Notes: a model not told the origin generated them from the sequence alone. A stretch of DNA of 64,000 nt from Chionis minor (GCA_013398295.1 VZSF01008499.1:1330899-1394898); one strand, 5' to 3'; shown: positions 12,751 through 27,454, counted from the stretch's first letter. Made by a program: numbers and translations.

Positions 12751-15700
12751 GGTCTTTTAATCTTTTCTTTCCATCATGAATGAACAAACTATAAGGAATC
12801 TTTGTCTGAAGAGCAGGCTTTAACAACAAGTACAAGCTTAAGATTATTGCAAAAACTGATCAAAACAAGCTTTTTAAGCAAGAATTGAGTCTTACCCCAT
12901 TCCCAATGGGTATTCAAAACATGCGAGCTTATATGAATCAATAGGCACCTAATGTTGTAAACATGTTCAAAAGTTAACAAACAAGAGCATGCTTCATTGG
13001 CCCCAAGTTCAAACAGCCTACAAAGAAACGTACCACATAACCATCTTTAGTTTTCAAAAGATCACATACATTATTTGGGCAATGAGGCAGAAGGCCTCTG
13101 GCAAGGCCAGAAATCTACAGGGTCACAATTCAAATTTATTTAAGTAATGGACTGTACATCTAAGCAATAATTATCTCAGTAATTAAGTGGGTGGAAGACA
13201 TATCTCATCCTAAACCATGACAACAAATGAAGTAGTAACAGTGACAGCAGCAGCTGCATACCCTAACACTTTGAGTAGGAAAGTTACTTAACTTGAGGCA
13301 ACAAATAAGGGTTTGGTTACTGGTTCTTTTTTTTAAAATCAATAATGATGCTGTTATCCCAAGACGGTGTCGACCCAAAAGAAACAAACTCAAAATAAGA
13401 GGAACCTCAGGGTAAATGTGAAGGAGGAAAGTAGTGAAGCAGGAAAAGGGATTCAAATATCAAAGATCGTGTGTAGTAAGGTATATCATACCTTAGTGCA
13501 TCATAAACTTCTGTCCTCCTGGTTGGGAAAGTTACCCTATTTTCCTTCTTCCATGGATTATTTCTGCTAATTACTCACAGTATTTATTGTACCTACGAAT
13601 GGGCTGTGAAGGCATTAGCCACTCTGCCACCAGGCAGAGTGGTCATGCGCAGAGTGGAGTGCTGCTGCAGAGCTCTGGTTGAACAGGACTTGCTCTTCTG
13701 CAGCAAAGAAATCCAGTAGCAACGCTACTGTTGAGACATTAAAACCCAGTACCAGCCATCTTCTAGTGACGCTGTGATGACCACACTACACAGCTCTTCC
13801 TCAGTTCTGTTTTTAAGCACTGGGCGCTCTCCTTTATTTGTGAAACAATATCAACTTTCAAATAACACCATTTGTTTCCGATTGCACTCCTTTTATAAAA
13901 ATAATACAAAGTTACTGATGAAGCAGTTAAGTTTACAATAATGCAGTTCAACACTGAAGAAACATTCAGCAAAGTGAGATATCACAACCTGCTTCACCCC
14001 AAGAAATTGCGCAGGGTGTGCAATGCACAGCTGATTTCTACTGTGATTTTCACACTCTACTGTTGAAAAGTCACAGTGGAAAAAAAAAAGAGATATATAA
14101 ATTAGTGGGTTTCATTCTGATTTGAAATTGTTCAGAAAAGTCTATACTGAAATCCATGCTGTGCTTCTGAATTATTCAGATGGAGTTTAATTGCCCACTT
14201 ACTTTGTGAAAGGAAAGGATAGCTCATAGCCCCTTGATAGCTGAAAGGAAGCCATCAAAGATGTAGGAGAAAGAATTCATTATATTCCTCCCAGTATTTT
14301 AAAACTTCCCTATTCTTGAATCAAAGCATAGACTTTTCTTGATTATCCGTTCAGACCCTTTATAATGAATGTGTGCAGATTAAAACAAGAAATCTCTTCT
14401 TCCTGGCTGTGCAAGCACTGATCACAATAGCAGTCTCTAAGACCCATAATTTTCAGCTTCATTGCAAAAATTTTGCAAAGCTGTATTTAACAGATCTCAC
14501 AGTTACACACAGCAGAAGTTGATCCTCTCTCCTCTAAAGTGAGCACCGCACTAAAAAGGCGGGGTGGGGGGGAAGTCTTCCCCCAAAGAAACCCTTTTTT
14601 TCTTAAATTCTGATTTCTTAGCATTATAGTTACTTCTCAGTTAAGCTAAGTTTTTATATAGAGCTGGTTTAATATAGCTGTCACTATCTACATATCTTAT
14701 TTTATAGGCTTAATGCAATAGGTGTGATACCAAACTCAGTATGATGCCCACAGAAATGAAATATCTTGCCTACAATTTGTTGGGTTTTTGTTTTTGTTTT
14801 TTGTTTTTTGGTTTTTTTTTGCCTCTGTTGACCATAATCATTGAAATCCACTGCCACACAACCTTGATGATTATTAGCCAAAGCTTTGCTGAAATAGGTA
14901 TTAAAAGAAATGACCTTTGGATATATAAGTGTTTTGAATTAAGTGTTTTGTGATTAAGAACATTACCATTTTAGTTCTTGGACATATTATGCATTCAATC
15001 ATATTACATCTAATCAAGTGATAATAGTTTCTCTTTGGAAACTATTCATAGTCCATTATAGAGTTTTCCAGGAATTGAGTTGCAATGTTATTATATGGAT
15101 TTTTCTCCATATAAAATATGGTTGAAATACTCAAACTAGCTAAGGACCTGATTCAAGTCTTCTGCAGTTGCAAATGCAAAATGACAGAAGTTGACAGCGG
15201 TGTAAGATTTTACATCAGCTGAACTCACAACTGAGCATAGAGCACACCCAAAGTTATTCTGAAACAGTCTGAATATTAGTACATAAAACTATAATTGGTT
15301 CTACCAGTAGCATTTATAGGTATGTTTTATGTTGCGCTTATCAGAGAATGCAACTGTGTACAAAGATGCAGGATGCCCACATTCAAAGAGCTTACAGTGT
15401 CTATTTCTGTGGGTTTATTTATGAAGTATTTATTTATTGCTGCACACAGGTGATCCAATTGCTGTTAGCAAGTCATACTGATAAAGTTAATTATGGGAGG
15501 CTGGTAGCAGTAGTATATATAAGACTGAGAAAAGCTTCCTGGTTTTGTATTCACATGATACTGTGTGCAATACATGTTTAGTCAGTAGAAGCCAAAACCG
15601 GCCTGAATACAAACTGCTGTTTTCAACTTACTCCCAAGAACGTTAAGAATTTAATTTTTAAGATTTATATGTCTTTCTTGTCCACAGGGAGCAGGAGCCC

Positions 15701-16380
15701 TGGCAGTCTATTGCTCTGAATTCCAAGATTGTTCTCATATCATATTATTCATAAAACTGTCAGTCACAACACTGATCTTACATTCTGTTATAGATTTCTT
15801 CTTTCTTTTTCTATGGCAAAAAGCTCACAAAAACTTTTAATTGATCACCTACTGCATGAAGAATGAAACAGTATCTAAGTGAAAAGTATGTTTAAAATCC
15901 AGTTATATTTTAAAATATTGCCGAGGGAAAAAAACCCACGAGCTGTTTGAGACAATGAAAGTTGCTGGCACATGGCAAGATCTATCAAAGACTGACCTAT
16001 GGATGGTATCTGATATACATTCTCTATTATTTATCACAAAGTGCAGAGAGACTCCCTATAAAAACAAAGGTCTACATGTGAGTGGTGGTAAAGCAATACC
16101 TAATTTGGTAAAAGATACCAAATTATCTTCTGGAGGAACAAAATAAAAAGCATGTTCAGCATTTTACAGCAAATAGGACTTCCTTGGCAAATGGAGTCAG
16201 GCAAATCTTAAAAAAAGAGAAAAACATTTATTTCCTATTATATCTACATTTCAAGCTAGACAAGGGAATAATGCAAATTCACATGCCTTAATCACATCAC
16301 ATTTTACTAAAGCTATATGCTGGTTGATCAGGTATGAACACTTTGCAGCAGTACTTAAAAGCCTGAACTGAATACCTCAC
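12751..16380. other. Non-coding spacer
   Basis: No gene is recognised. A T/G-rich tract runs at 14776-14820. A perfect 10-bp inverted repeat with a 5-base loop lies at 16101-16125. ORFs are short and none resembles a known protein. Confidence 0.5.
16101..16125. repeat. Small perfect inverted repeat
   Basis: The arms TAATTTGGTA and TACCAAATTA are perfect reverse complements separated by AAAGA, giving a 10-bp stem with a 5-base loop. No miRNA-length precursor surrounds it, so it is described only as a short hairpin. Confidence 0.8.
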
Positions 16381-16555
16381 CACAGTGCCTGGAATTTTAT
16401 TCACATCAGCAGAGTTTGGACCTTCATTACCTCCCTGCACGTTATGCTGCAGGGCAACGATGATCTCGTCTGATCTGCTGGAAGGTTTTTGTAACTCTGG
16501 TGGTGAACTCAGTTCAGGCTTATTTTTACCAGCATCATTCAAGACAGGGTATTTT
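16381..16555 (-). other. Candidate internal exon (175 nt)
   Basis: On the minus strand a 3' splice consensus (TTGACTCCACAG) ends just before this segment and a good donor (GTG|GTGAGG) follows it. One frame is open across all 58 full codons, with a hydrophilic, disordered-type composition: NKPELSSPPELQKPSSRSDE near the start and VQGGNEGPNSADVNKIPG near the end. The frame also continues past the donor to a stop at about 16297. I do not recognise the protein. The composition looks more like coding sequence than most ORFs here, but no partner exons are visible, so it may be an isolated pseudo-exon or chance. Confidence 0.2.
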
Positions 16556-19500
16556 CTGTGGAGTCAAGTTAGCTTCCCAGTAGTCTCATTTTGAGCAGTC
16601 TTCCCACTAGTCTTGAGCATCTACTCCAGTAGACCCCCAATTCTGTACAGATACGTACAGATACTTCCTTTTTTATATTCTGTGTAGTCTTGCTGAATTA
16701 GAGGAAACCTAAATCTCTGCAGTTATTGTCATATCCCGTCACCTCAGATATTTTACAACCAATTCACCTGTGATTTTATTTTCTTCAAAGCAACAGTCAA
16801 ACTTTTAATTAGGCTAAATAAAATCATTCGGTATAGACAACAACATAGCCTAAGATGTTTCCTATCGCAGGAAAAGTATTAGAGAAAGCAGTAGTATATA
16901 TCAAGATTGTATAGAGTACCTCAACTAGGCCAAGTCAGCAAGGTATCCAAAATTTAATATAGGAACAAATGTATAGGAAAAATAGACGAATGTTTGTTAC
17001 TTACATCCTCTCTCTTGCATGACTGGCAAGACTTAAAAATGTAATAGCAGGTTTGAATCTAAATTGGACACCATTTGGTCTACTCTCAATGCTCTGAGCT
17101 ATCTGATCTTCCAAATCCTCTTCTCCCCACAAGATCTACAAATCTCTCCATCAGAACCTCCCTCGTTTCAGGGGGGTGGAGGGGGGAAAAATAGAGGATA
17201 AATGTTTGGGAAGTTGTCACTGTATGAATTAGCTGTATTGCACATGATTTGACCATAAATTTGGCTTGTGAAGCTGAAAAGACTCCAGCTACCACTTCCC
17301 CATATAGTAATGACAGCCTGCTTTACTTGGCCCATGTATGTATCTGAAGTTTCACAGCGCAATTCCCAACTGTTCTTTGTACACAACCGAGCCAAGGTTC
17401 GTCACTTCAAGGCTTCACTAACATCCACTGAACAGCCAAAAAGCCAGAAGTTAAGTGCAACTGTCATTCAGCTACTGTAGGAAGAGAGAGAAGATTCAAT
17501 TCACCACAGTCTATAAGTTTTTCAAGACAGCATGATGAACTTACATAGACAACTTGGACTGATTTTCAGTGGGGATAAATGCAGAACTTCCTTAGAAAGG
17601 GCTAGGCAAAGTCTTAGGGACTGGGAATTACCCTACCAAGTCAGTCCTAAAGCTTGTCTTTGAAGGAGAACAACATTAGTTTTGGTTTTTAGGGGTGGAT
17701 AAGCACAAAAACCTAAGCACATTTAGAAGCTTATCCACAGTAATCAAAATAATACTGAGGATGTTCTAAGTACTGCTTGCCTAATGTTTCTGTATGAGAA
17801 GAAATAGCATCATTACACAGGATGGGGAAAGGAAGTCTAGCTCCTTTAGAAATAGTTCTTATCCAAATATATCTACTATGTAGATGTTATTAGGAAACTT
17901 ATGTTCTGACTTGTTATTTGTCACTACTGGAATTAAGTCGTGCTTTTTCCTTTCAAGCCTCAAAGACGCTGTCAACAACAAAATATTTTTGTTGCTTAAG
18001 AAAGAATTAAACCATTTACTCAATAATTCATTACTACTATTTTCAAGAAATTAAATTTTAATTTGAAGCCAACTGTGGAGGGGTTGTTTTTTGGGGTTTT
18101 TTTGGTTTTTTTTTCAGTCTAGTGCTGACACAAGCAATTAATCCGTTTCTGTTCTTATTTTCTAGTCTCATCAAACCTTCCTAGCTCCTGGCTGTGGACT
18201 GAGTCATTTCTTATTGTAAGGCTGTTCCTTGTGCTGTGCCTGTGACTTCTGTGAGGAAACCACATTAATAGTTTCTGGGCAAGAACTGACCCTAAATACA
18301 GTGCCTATGTTCATTCTTGAAGTCACTGCATTGGGCTGTGTTATCAGAATCTGTCTAACAATGAAGTCTAAACACAACTTCAACTGAATAATATAATTCT
18401 GCTAAAAATGTCTACAGCATTTTCTGTGTAGCTAACTGAATTACAACCCTAGTATGACATGTCTACAGAACTTGCTAAATTTTCCAAATATTATCATGTT
18501 GTGGATTTTTTTTTTTTGTTTGGTGCTGTTGGGTTGTTTTGGAGGTTGGTTTTTTTTTCAACCATACAATTTTTATTTGCATGTGAAACTGAAAAGTCAT
18601 TTACATATAAAATGCAGAATGTCAGCAAATAATAGAAACCATGAATTTCAATGAATAAATATCCATTAAACAGAATACTGTCCCTGTCCTCTTAGTTCAG
18701 CCTACATACTCTAAATGAACTCGGAGTGTAACACATTTTGAAGCAATGGAAGTTTTATATATTATCATCTCCTATAATGTTGTAAGCTTCAAATATTCGT
18801 TACTATAAATATAACAATTTGTATGCTATTCTCAGAAACCCTTGTAAGTTTGTCTTTGAGCTCTAAGCATTAATGTTGTTGGCCATTCTTACCAAGTTCT
18901 TTGCTGCACACAACACACAACTTTAAAGCCCCAAGCCTTCAGCCACAACACATCAAACTTGGCAAGACTACTGTTGATTCCACGCATCTGGAAACCATAG
19001 CTTCAGAAAAAAACCCCAACCCAACCAAACAATAACAGCAAAAAACCGTAAAACCAACCTGAAGTTCTCACTGTTAATTTTATTTTGTCATACGTACTAT
19101 ATGTTTAAAATATATTTTATATATAAAGATTACAATGCTAACTTTGCCGTTCATTCCTATTTTTATGTACTACACATAATACTACTCAATCTCTCTCTTT
19201 TAAACAATCTGAAAAAACCCTCAAGTTTTCATCAGAAAAAGAGTGTATTTTCCACAAGTAATGCCGACTTTAAATAATAGTTTTGGTTTCTACTGATTCT
19301 TTACGAAACAACTTTTCATAAAAAGAGCTAAAATTTAAACACTGGAAAGTCTTTATTTTCATCTAACTTGTAAACAACAGAGGAGAAAGAAATTCAGACA
19401 GTTCCCATATTCTTTATACACACTGTTTCAGAGTATGTTACATTCCTAGACTGGAAGATGAGAATGGAAAGAACATTTTAAATTTCCACTAGCAAGCACT

Positions 19501-22500
19501 ATCACCGAGGAGGAAGAACACGCATCCCCCCATGAAAGACTTGCTCGTGCTGCTGTAGCATTCTGCACCACAGATCCATGCATCACTGGTCAAATGACCA
19601 TAGCAGCATGGATCTGTCTAAATATGTTCCTGTGGATTATTTTGATTGCTCCCTCTCACTGTGGTGAATGGTTTAAGAAATGCAATGCTGGTCCATATGT
19701 TACCTAAATGACTAAAAACCCTAAAACCGAGTTCCGATAGGTGCTATAGCCTGGCCTTTTCAGAAAATACACAACAGCAGATATTGCCATATTCTGCACT
19801 AAATAAACTAGCAGTTGATTAGCTTCTGACACCCTGATGCTTGGTAGAAATACATGCAGAAGTAGTCTCTGCCACCAAAAGCCGTATAAAAGTCCATATA
19901 TCAAAGACATAAGACAACAAAGGGATGCGTAGATACATTCCCTGCTGCCTGTCACGCAGGGCGGTTATGTGGTGCAAGAGCCAATCTCCAGAGCCAGCCA
20001 GCTTCCCTTCGCTGTATTTGTTCAGTAACACCAGCCTCACATTTGAGCTAGGAGCCTCTACTGTGGCAGCAACCATGGCATCATTAAATAAGCCAGGCAA
20101 GGTTAATTACAAGTGTGTTTATACATAAAGATTATCTGTGATGAGAAAGACAACTCAGGAGAAGTACAGTGCAACTAAATACACCAGGTAAAACACCAGG
20201 TTGTTGTTTAAGTTTTCCATTGCTAGAAGTAATTATCTATCTCACGAGCACAGCTATCGGAGCATATTTTTTTTCTTTTAGATGAGAAGCTGATTCACTC
20301 AATGTTACTTTATTTAATCAAAAAAATCAGCATCCCTACAGCACACACTTTTTCCATTATAGGCTATCTATGTTGCTAGGTTGGGCAGTAACTGAACAAC
20401 TCTCACATGCAGATGTATTACAGACCTATAAAACATTACCACAATTTACTGAGCCTGGTGAGGATGCTTTTGTCACAGCTTTTGTTTTAAATCCAGTCCT
20501 GTGTCTGCCTCCTAGGGCCATGAAGTAAGTCTTTTTAAAAAGAGCTACAGATTTATTCTTCCACTTTGAATAAGTGAAAATGTGTTTTGTTGAAACCTCC
20601 TGAGAGTAAACGGATTTACTATAGAATCCCCTTTTGTTTATGGGTTTGATGAAAGCATGCAGCATTTAATGATTCCCAGGCTATCCCCAGTTTAAAAAAG
20701 AAGAAATCAAGTGTGCTGAGTGTTATAATGCTTTCCACTAAGCTCAAAGCAAATTTAATATAAAGACTTGCTTCAGGTGTCAACTTAGTATGGAAGTGTA
20801 ATGCTTACTTATTTGCCCCTTGAACATTTAGGCTCAGTATAATGTCACATTTTGCTATTAAAAGAGAGCTAAGGGGTGGGCCTAGCCAGGTGGCCACATG
20901 GAATCCAAACCTTTTGATCTGTTTTATCATCTACTTCTCCCATCTTCCATTATTTCTTCATAAAACTTTGCAATAATTATTGAGATTATAAGCAGGTACT
21001 AAATCCTCACAATCAGCCCTAGAACAGAAAGAATTTCAGACTGAAACTTATTTAAACACAACGAACTTCCATTAATACAAATTAATTAATTGATGTTAAT
21101 ACAAATTAACAGGAATTAGCGAGCTCTTTAACACACAATTTATCACCTACAAATCTCAGAATTACCTCTTCCCATTTGGAATAGTCAGGACTTTTCCAAC
21201 ATAATTATTTTAAATGTAAAAAACACATTTTCTCAGAAACTACCAGCTGTCAGTGTCATCCCAGACAATCAACTTCTTTTTAAGAAAAGCTCAGGCATAA
21301 CTTGCTCAATCTTACCCTATTCTCCAGCCAACATACTTCTCCCTTTCAACATTTGCTCCTTCTCATCAGTATCTTAGGGCTCTGTTCTTGATATCAGTCA
21401 GATAGTTCACATTCATCGAATTCAAAGCATTTACTTGCAGAAACCGCAAGGCATGTCCACGTTTACATGGAGTACATGATGCAATGTGCTAGTTCTCTAT
21501 TAGCTATTCTCAGTCTATAAGGTCATCTACTGGGGGGGTGTGTGTGTGTGTTTGTAATGTCTAAGGCCATACAACAGTTTATATCCTTTTTATGAAGGCA
21601 GTTCAAAGTGCCTTCAGTTAGGCCCTTTCCACACAAGGGAGCTACTTTATTTTTCCTTTCAGGGGAACAAACTTTCTACTGAAGACATTTATATAATTTT
21701 TTTATTTGTATGGATCCTTCAATAGAAGGAAGATAGGCACCATATAACATGACTAGACATGCAGAATCACTCTGCCAAAAGATGTTTTTCTGTCTCTAAA
21801 AATATTAATAAATTAAAAAAAAAAAAAAAAAGGATAATCATTGTGTCCTAAGGTTCTTTCTATCCTGGATAGCTTTAGTCTATTCCCTAAAATGAATTGT
21901 TGCCAACTGACTACATCCCTCTAAAACCCAAGAGCTACTGAATATTGAACTTGCAGCAGATTTGACTATTCAAACACACATCTTCAGCTTGGCAAAAAGT
22001 TCACCAACTCTAAGGGAAAACTACATTAAACTCTCAGGGCAATCATGCTCTGGAAACCTAAAATTCTTGCAACCTTGACCTTTTTGCTTCTATTTCACAA
22101 ACAAAAAAGAATTTATAATGAGAAACCTTTGAAGTACCTCAGGACATTTCTTAACGCAATCCATTAGTTATTTTGAGAAAACTGATCTTAATTCGAAGAT
22201 TGAACTCTGCTTGCCTCTTGCTTCCTTGCATTTATTGTTATTGTTCTTTTAAAAAGATACGATGCACTAACAGCAAATTCATCTTAACTATCAGACATCC
22301 ACCCGATTCAATCGCCTGTCACTGACCAGTCAGAGCAGTCTGGTTCGAAGTCATCAGCTTTGGAGCCTTTTGCAAAAGTGCCACAGGCTTATGGTCTCTT
22401 GCTCCTAAGAAACCTTAGAAGGTTTCTAAACAGCCAGTTACACCACTCTGTCTAAAATAATATTTCCTTTCATGTACTTTGAAACACAGGAGCAAAACTG

Positions 22501-25500
22501 GGGTCAGAGTAATTTCCAAACTAAAAGAAAAAAGCAAAATAAACTTTTTTTTTTTTTTGTCTGTGTAACATTTCAGCCTTGTAAGGCCTCCTTTGATACA
22601 GTTTAAACCTGCTTCCTGCAGACCACTGACAGTCCCCAAGTTATTCCTAAGAGACATCCAAAAGATAATGAAGGCTCCAGTTTTACGTGCGTGACCCATT
22701 AGGCTGGCCCAGTTTACAATTAAAAGGACTTGCTCTCTGCCCTCAGACAGCTTGGGTTCCCACCACTCCCCTCCACGAATCACTGAGTCAGGTATTACCA
22801 ATAATTACTTCTACATCTCTTCAGCTTAGTTTCCTATTGTACTAGCTAATAACAGCAGCTCACAGGAAGGGTCTATGCCCACAGGCAGCCATGAGAGTAG
22901 CACTTCTGATTTACAGTGGCAGTGAAATTAATTCATGATACAATTCTGTAAGATGCAGTAAGAGAAGAAAAGCAAGCCAGCATCTCAAGTGTATAGTAAA
23001 TAATCCTATGAAGACATGAGCTCAGTATAAAATAAGCCTACATTTTCATTTTGAAACAGGAGTATGAGGGAAGCACTACAGTCCAAAGTGAATAATAGAA
23101 TTAGTAAGAGATAAAGCGAACGCACTAAGGATTATCAACATTTGTTTCCACACAAGAAACAACTAAATTTTTTTTTTCCTGGCAAGGATAATATTGACGG
23201 GTAATGTGACAGAGGTTCATAAGACCCCCTGTACTGTGAAAAAGTGGGTGGAACGACCATTCACTGCTTTTTTTAAAAATACGAGTTAGAGACATCAGAC
23301 GAGGCTACCGGGGTGGGACTAGTCAGAACAAACCGAAACGGGGTTCTTCACACGGTGTGATGGAGTTAAGCTTGATGCCACCAAACACTGTAACTACTCA
23401 TGTACTCAGATGTGTGCTTGTTGTTTTGTGGGTTTTGTTTATTCGGTTTGGTTTTTTGCTGTTGGTTTTTGTGGTTTGTTTTTGTGTGTTTGTGGTTTTT
23501 TGTTGTTTTGGGGTTGTTTGGTTTTTTTGTGTTTTGGTTAGGGCTTTTTGTTTATTTTTGTTTGTTTGTTTGTGGGTTTTTTACACTAATTTAGACAAAC
23601 CTATGAAAGAAAAATTATTAAATACAAAACCACTCCCTCTGCTTCAGATGGTTCCTGAGCCACGTGTTGTCCAAATCTGGGAGAATATTCAGAGGAATAC
23701 CACCACTACCAATATGCTCTGCCCTGATACTTTCCCGTAGCAATGTCATTCGGGAGAGAATAACAAGCTTAACACAACTCTGATTCACTCTGGAAATGTC
23801 ACTCTTCTGTAAGCTCACTGTCAGCAGACCTACAGATGGAAAGGTGCACTTTCACTGGAAGACATCTGTGAAACTGAAAAATCAACAAGCGGAAAGCTGC
23901 TGACTCAAGTGAAGCTCTTAAGGAACATCAATTATTTGCATCATCCTAGGAACCATTTATTACTAATGTTTACTTTTTCCTCAGTTTTTCTTACCATTTG
24001 CTCTTAATTGTCAAAAAGTTTGTGCATCTCAGTTAATCATTACACCATCTAAATTAATAAAATTACTAACACACATCTTGGCAAATTGCATTCCAGGAAA
24101 TCTTAAGTCACAGGAGATTCCCTGGAGCTTTATCACAGACCGATGGTGCCTACTGAAGCAAAAAAGCACGTACACCACGGAAAACATATTCCCTTCTACT
24201 TAAAAATGGATCAGGAACATAATTCCTTGTAAGTAGCTGTCTAAAAATCAGTAATGTTTTCCTGTGAATGACACTGTGTTCACCACTATACCTGAATAAA
24301 CACAACCCTTTGCTGGGACCCCATGTCTCTTCCAGACCTGAACCTCTCTATGGTCCTCTGCATTACAAAAGGATTGCAAGGTTTACATCAAAATTGTGTG
24401 AAATAAGAGAAGAAACTATCTTTTGTTTGGTATCTTAGTCACCATCGCTGGCACACAGAAAGAGGTCAATAGAAAGTTTTTTTAAAACAAACAAACAAAC
24501 ACCCCACTGCCTCTGGTCAACAAGCATTTAATAGATCTCCACATAATGCAGGGAGGAAAGGGAAGGAAAAGCCAAGACACGCTATAGGACATTACACCAT
24601 AGAAGTCACTTTCAATTTTCCCCAAATTAAGGTAAGATATGGGGGAAGGCACAATAACAGTTCCCCTTTCTTATCAGGTATGTGCTTCTACAACATCCTT
24701 GTGCTGGCTGGAGTACTCACTGAAGTCAATTCAAGAAGTTGGTTTCACCTTGTGGAAAAAAATGCTATTTCCAGTGAATATAACCCAGATTATAATTTGT
24801 TTCATTTTATAAACCAATTCAATTAACTGGGGCTATGTCACCAAATAGAGCAAACTAACAGGATATGTGCAAAACAGTTGTTACTGAAACCTGAACAACC
24901 ACGCGATAGATGTGTCAACATTTTATCTCACATCTACTTTACTGCAAGACTGGTCCCAGGAACTGACTCCCCATTAACTTTTGGACACAAATTAACATGC
25001 CCTTCATGATGTCCTTTCTCAATTTAATTTGATGGGAACCTATTTTGTGTGCTTACAGACCCCCCCATAATACAGTCCAAAGAAAATCCAACAATCTAGA
25101 GTTTTCCTTCAAAAGCACAACCCTGACTCAAGCTGAAATGCCAATGCAAAGGCAGTCCAATACACCACCCCGGCACCAGAGCCACTATAAGACAAGACCG
25201 TGAGAAAATAAGGAAAGAAGATACAAGGTGCAAAGTCATACTCTAAACAACAGTGAACCAGTTCAAATACCCAAGGGACCTCAGCCACTGCCATTCTGTT
25301 ACCTAATTCTTACACTTTATGTTCAAAAAGCCATGAAGCAAAAGTAGGAGTAGGCATATTCTGTGGAAATCCTCATAAAAACATCTCAGCAAAGGCAGGC
25401 ATATAAGCGTTGCCTGTTTAGGAATACTCTGTTATCTCTGGGAGCAAAGGGGTGAGAAGAGGTTGCTGGCACTTGTTCACTCACTTGTCCCGGTGCCACA

Positions 25501-27363
25501 AAGGTCAGACACAAGCTAAAAAAAGAGGTAAACATTTTAGTTAAGCCTTTCTTCAATGTTTTAAAGGAAATTGGATAAGAATTTTTTTCTGCAGTTTAAA
25601 CTGGTACTGAGTAGTATTTCCATGTCCATACCTGCTTACCCATATTCTGAAAGTATCTGGCAGTATAACTTCAGGCAACACTTAACAAGTATTACCTGCA
25701 TGGATCAGGCTAGTAGCCAGTATATTTTACATACTGATGACTAAAACTGGACGTTTCTGAGGAAGGTACAAACTGGATACTTACAGAATAGCATGTTCAC
25801 GAGAGAATACTTTCCCTGGGCCCTATTAACATTTCAGCACTTAAAACCTAAATTATTTCTGTTCTGTGCCCCTTTGCCAAGTACCTCTGGCACTTTCATA
25901 CCTGAGTATGAGCTAAAGCAAAGCTACTGGCTACTTTGCAGATGAATGAGTTTCCAGTCTCCAATGAAAAGACTACAGAGAAACCATAAGAAATGCTTGC
26001 AAACAACACAAGTATTTTGTTGCACTACCAGCGCTTCTGCTGGGGGAGCAGCAGCCATCAGACCACATTTGTCTTTTTTGGCATCCCATGTCTCCTACCT
26101 CCTATTTTACCATCACTTTTTCCCACCTTAGAGGAGTGCCAGTATCAGCCTAACTTAAAATATTAACTCCCATAACATCTTCTTGCCCTTCATGCGTTTC
26201 CTGTCTCCTCTTTCTCCATTTGGTTCTGGAGATCAACATGACAACAACAGCAGCAGCTGCAGCTGTGTACATTAGCTGAAAACATTTCAGCTGTAACCGA
26301 TCTAACTGAGACATCATAGCTACACTAATATTCTCATTGTTAATTTGTAGTGGTCTCATCAGAGCTTCAGACACAAAAAGGGATTTTTGCAATTTTACAG
26401 ATGAATTCACTCCAATATCGATGTCGCTTTCCGAGTGGTTTCTGAGAAGTCAGTCTGTAAATTCACTGAGGTAAATCCTAGTACACAGCATTAGTCATGA
26501 GAAAAGAAGAACCGTCAAAACAAATACAGGAGCAAAAGGAACTTAAATATCCCATACAGCAGGAAGTCTTCTCCCTTCCAATACAGTCACAGAAACTCGA
26601 AGATTGCCAGAAGTTTTACCGGTCCCAACATATAAATTGCTACTTGTAATCCCCTTCCTGTTCACTGATATAAGGCTTGCCAGGCAGTTCTTAGTTTTTG
26701 ACTGTCATCCTGGGCCTACTGCATGTATAAGACACATTAAAGCAATTTTCTCCCAAAATCACTCCAGTCACTTTAAATTTAATGCATTCTCTATTTTGTT
26801 ACACTTATCGTTAAGCACAGCTACTGCTCATCCTGTATTGGTATCTATCTTCTTAAAACATTATAACCACAGACCAGTTACCAGACTATTTCTGGATCGC
26901 TGAAGTTTGCAGTCACTACACACAGTTGACACGGCAGAACAAGTTCAATACTACAACTGAACATGTCATGAAGGTAAGAAATTCACAGTGCCTATGTAAA
27001 AAGAATTTCTGGGAGCGCTAGAAGCTCATCACCAACATGAAAGCATGATTACTTTAGTCTTTGGGGAGGGAAATCCCAACAACACTTTTATACAGCACCC
27101 AGGAACTGTTCTTGGAATAAATTGGAAGACAGAATACAATTCTATATGTACAATTCCTAGCTCTCCTATGCAATTTCCAAAAGCCAGCAGTTACTACTCC
27201 AATATAGCTTGTAACAGTTCCAGGAGTTCTGGGTAAGAACGCTGCTGGCACGTCATGCTCACTCAAAGTTTCTTACAGGCAGCGGAGAGAGGGCATTCAG
27301 GCTCTTTCCTTATGCAGCCTGCAGCTGCAATAACAAAAGCTATCAGAGACTTTCATTTTACAG
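16556..27363. other. Long non-coding spacer with low-complexity tracts
   Basis: Nearly 11 kb without a recognisable gene or interspersed repeat. It holds G-rich sequence near 17170-17187, T/G-rich tracts at 18080-18114, 18501-18558 and 23417-23582, an A/C-rich tract at 19007-19060, a G7(TG)n run at 21532-21553, poly(A) at 21815-21831, poly(T) at 22545-22558 and (AAAC)n at 24484-24501. Two copies of TTAATACAAATTAA lie 24 bp apart at 21072 and 21096. The longer ORFs (22415-22801 minus, 23357-23740 plus) run through these homopolymer or T/G tracts and are not credible genes. Confidence 0.5.
23417..23582. repeat. Long T/G-rich low-complexity tract
   Basis: About 165 bases consist almost only of T and G, with irregular GTTTT and GGTTTT spacing. 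It is not a clean microsatellite, because the unit length drifts. It produces a 127-codon plus-strand open frame rich in Phe, Val, Leu, Cys and Gly that is a composition artefact. Confidence 0.9.
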
Positions 27364-27454
27364 GTCTGCATCAATCCCACTGAACAAGACTTGCTGCATT
27401 CTCTCTCTCTCTATGCCAGCAGACTCGTACACTTGTTTTGAACTACAAGAAATG
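27364..27454 (+). other. Candidate exon (91 nt)
   Basis: The segment is framed by a good acceptor (TTTCATTTTACAG) and a near-consensus donor (AAATG|GTAAGC). One frame is open through all 30 full codons and includes an ATG starting MPADSYTCFELQEM; a (CT)n run precedes that ATG. The translation resembles nothing I know. It lies at the left edge of a 1-kb block (27.36-28.30 kb) that is less AT-rich than its surroundings, so it could be an exon of a non-coding or lineage-specific transcript. Confidence 0.18.

Noticed and set aside
22415..22801. 128-codon minus-strand ORF
   Set aside because: It contains a lysine run from a poly(T) tract on the plus strand and no recognisable motif; likely chance.
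23357..23740. 127-codon plus-strand ORF
   Set aside because: It is produced by the T/G-rich low-complexity tract; the Phe/Val/Leu/Cys/Gly-rich translation reflects composition only.
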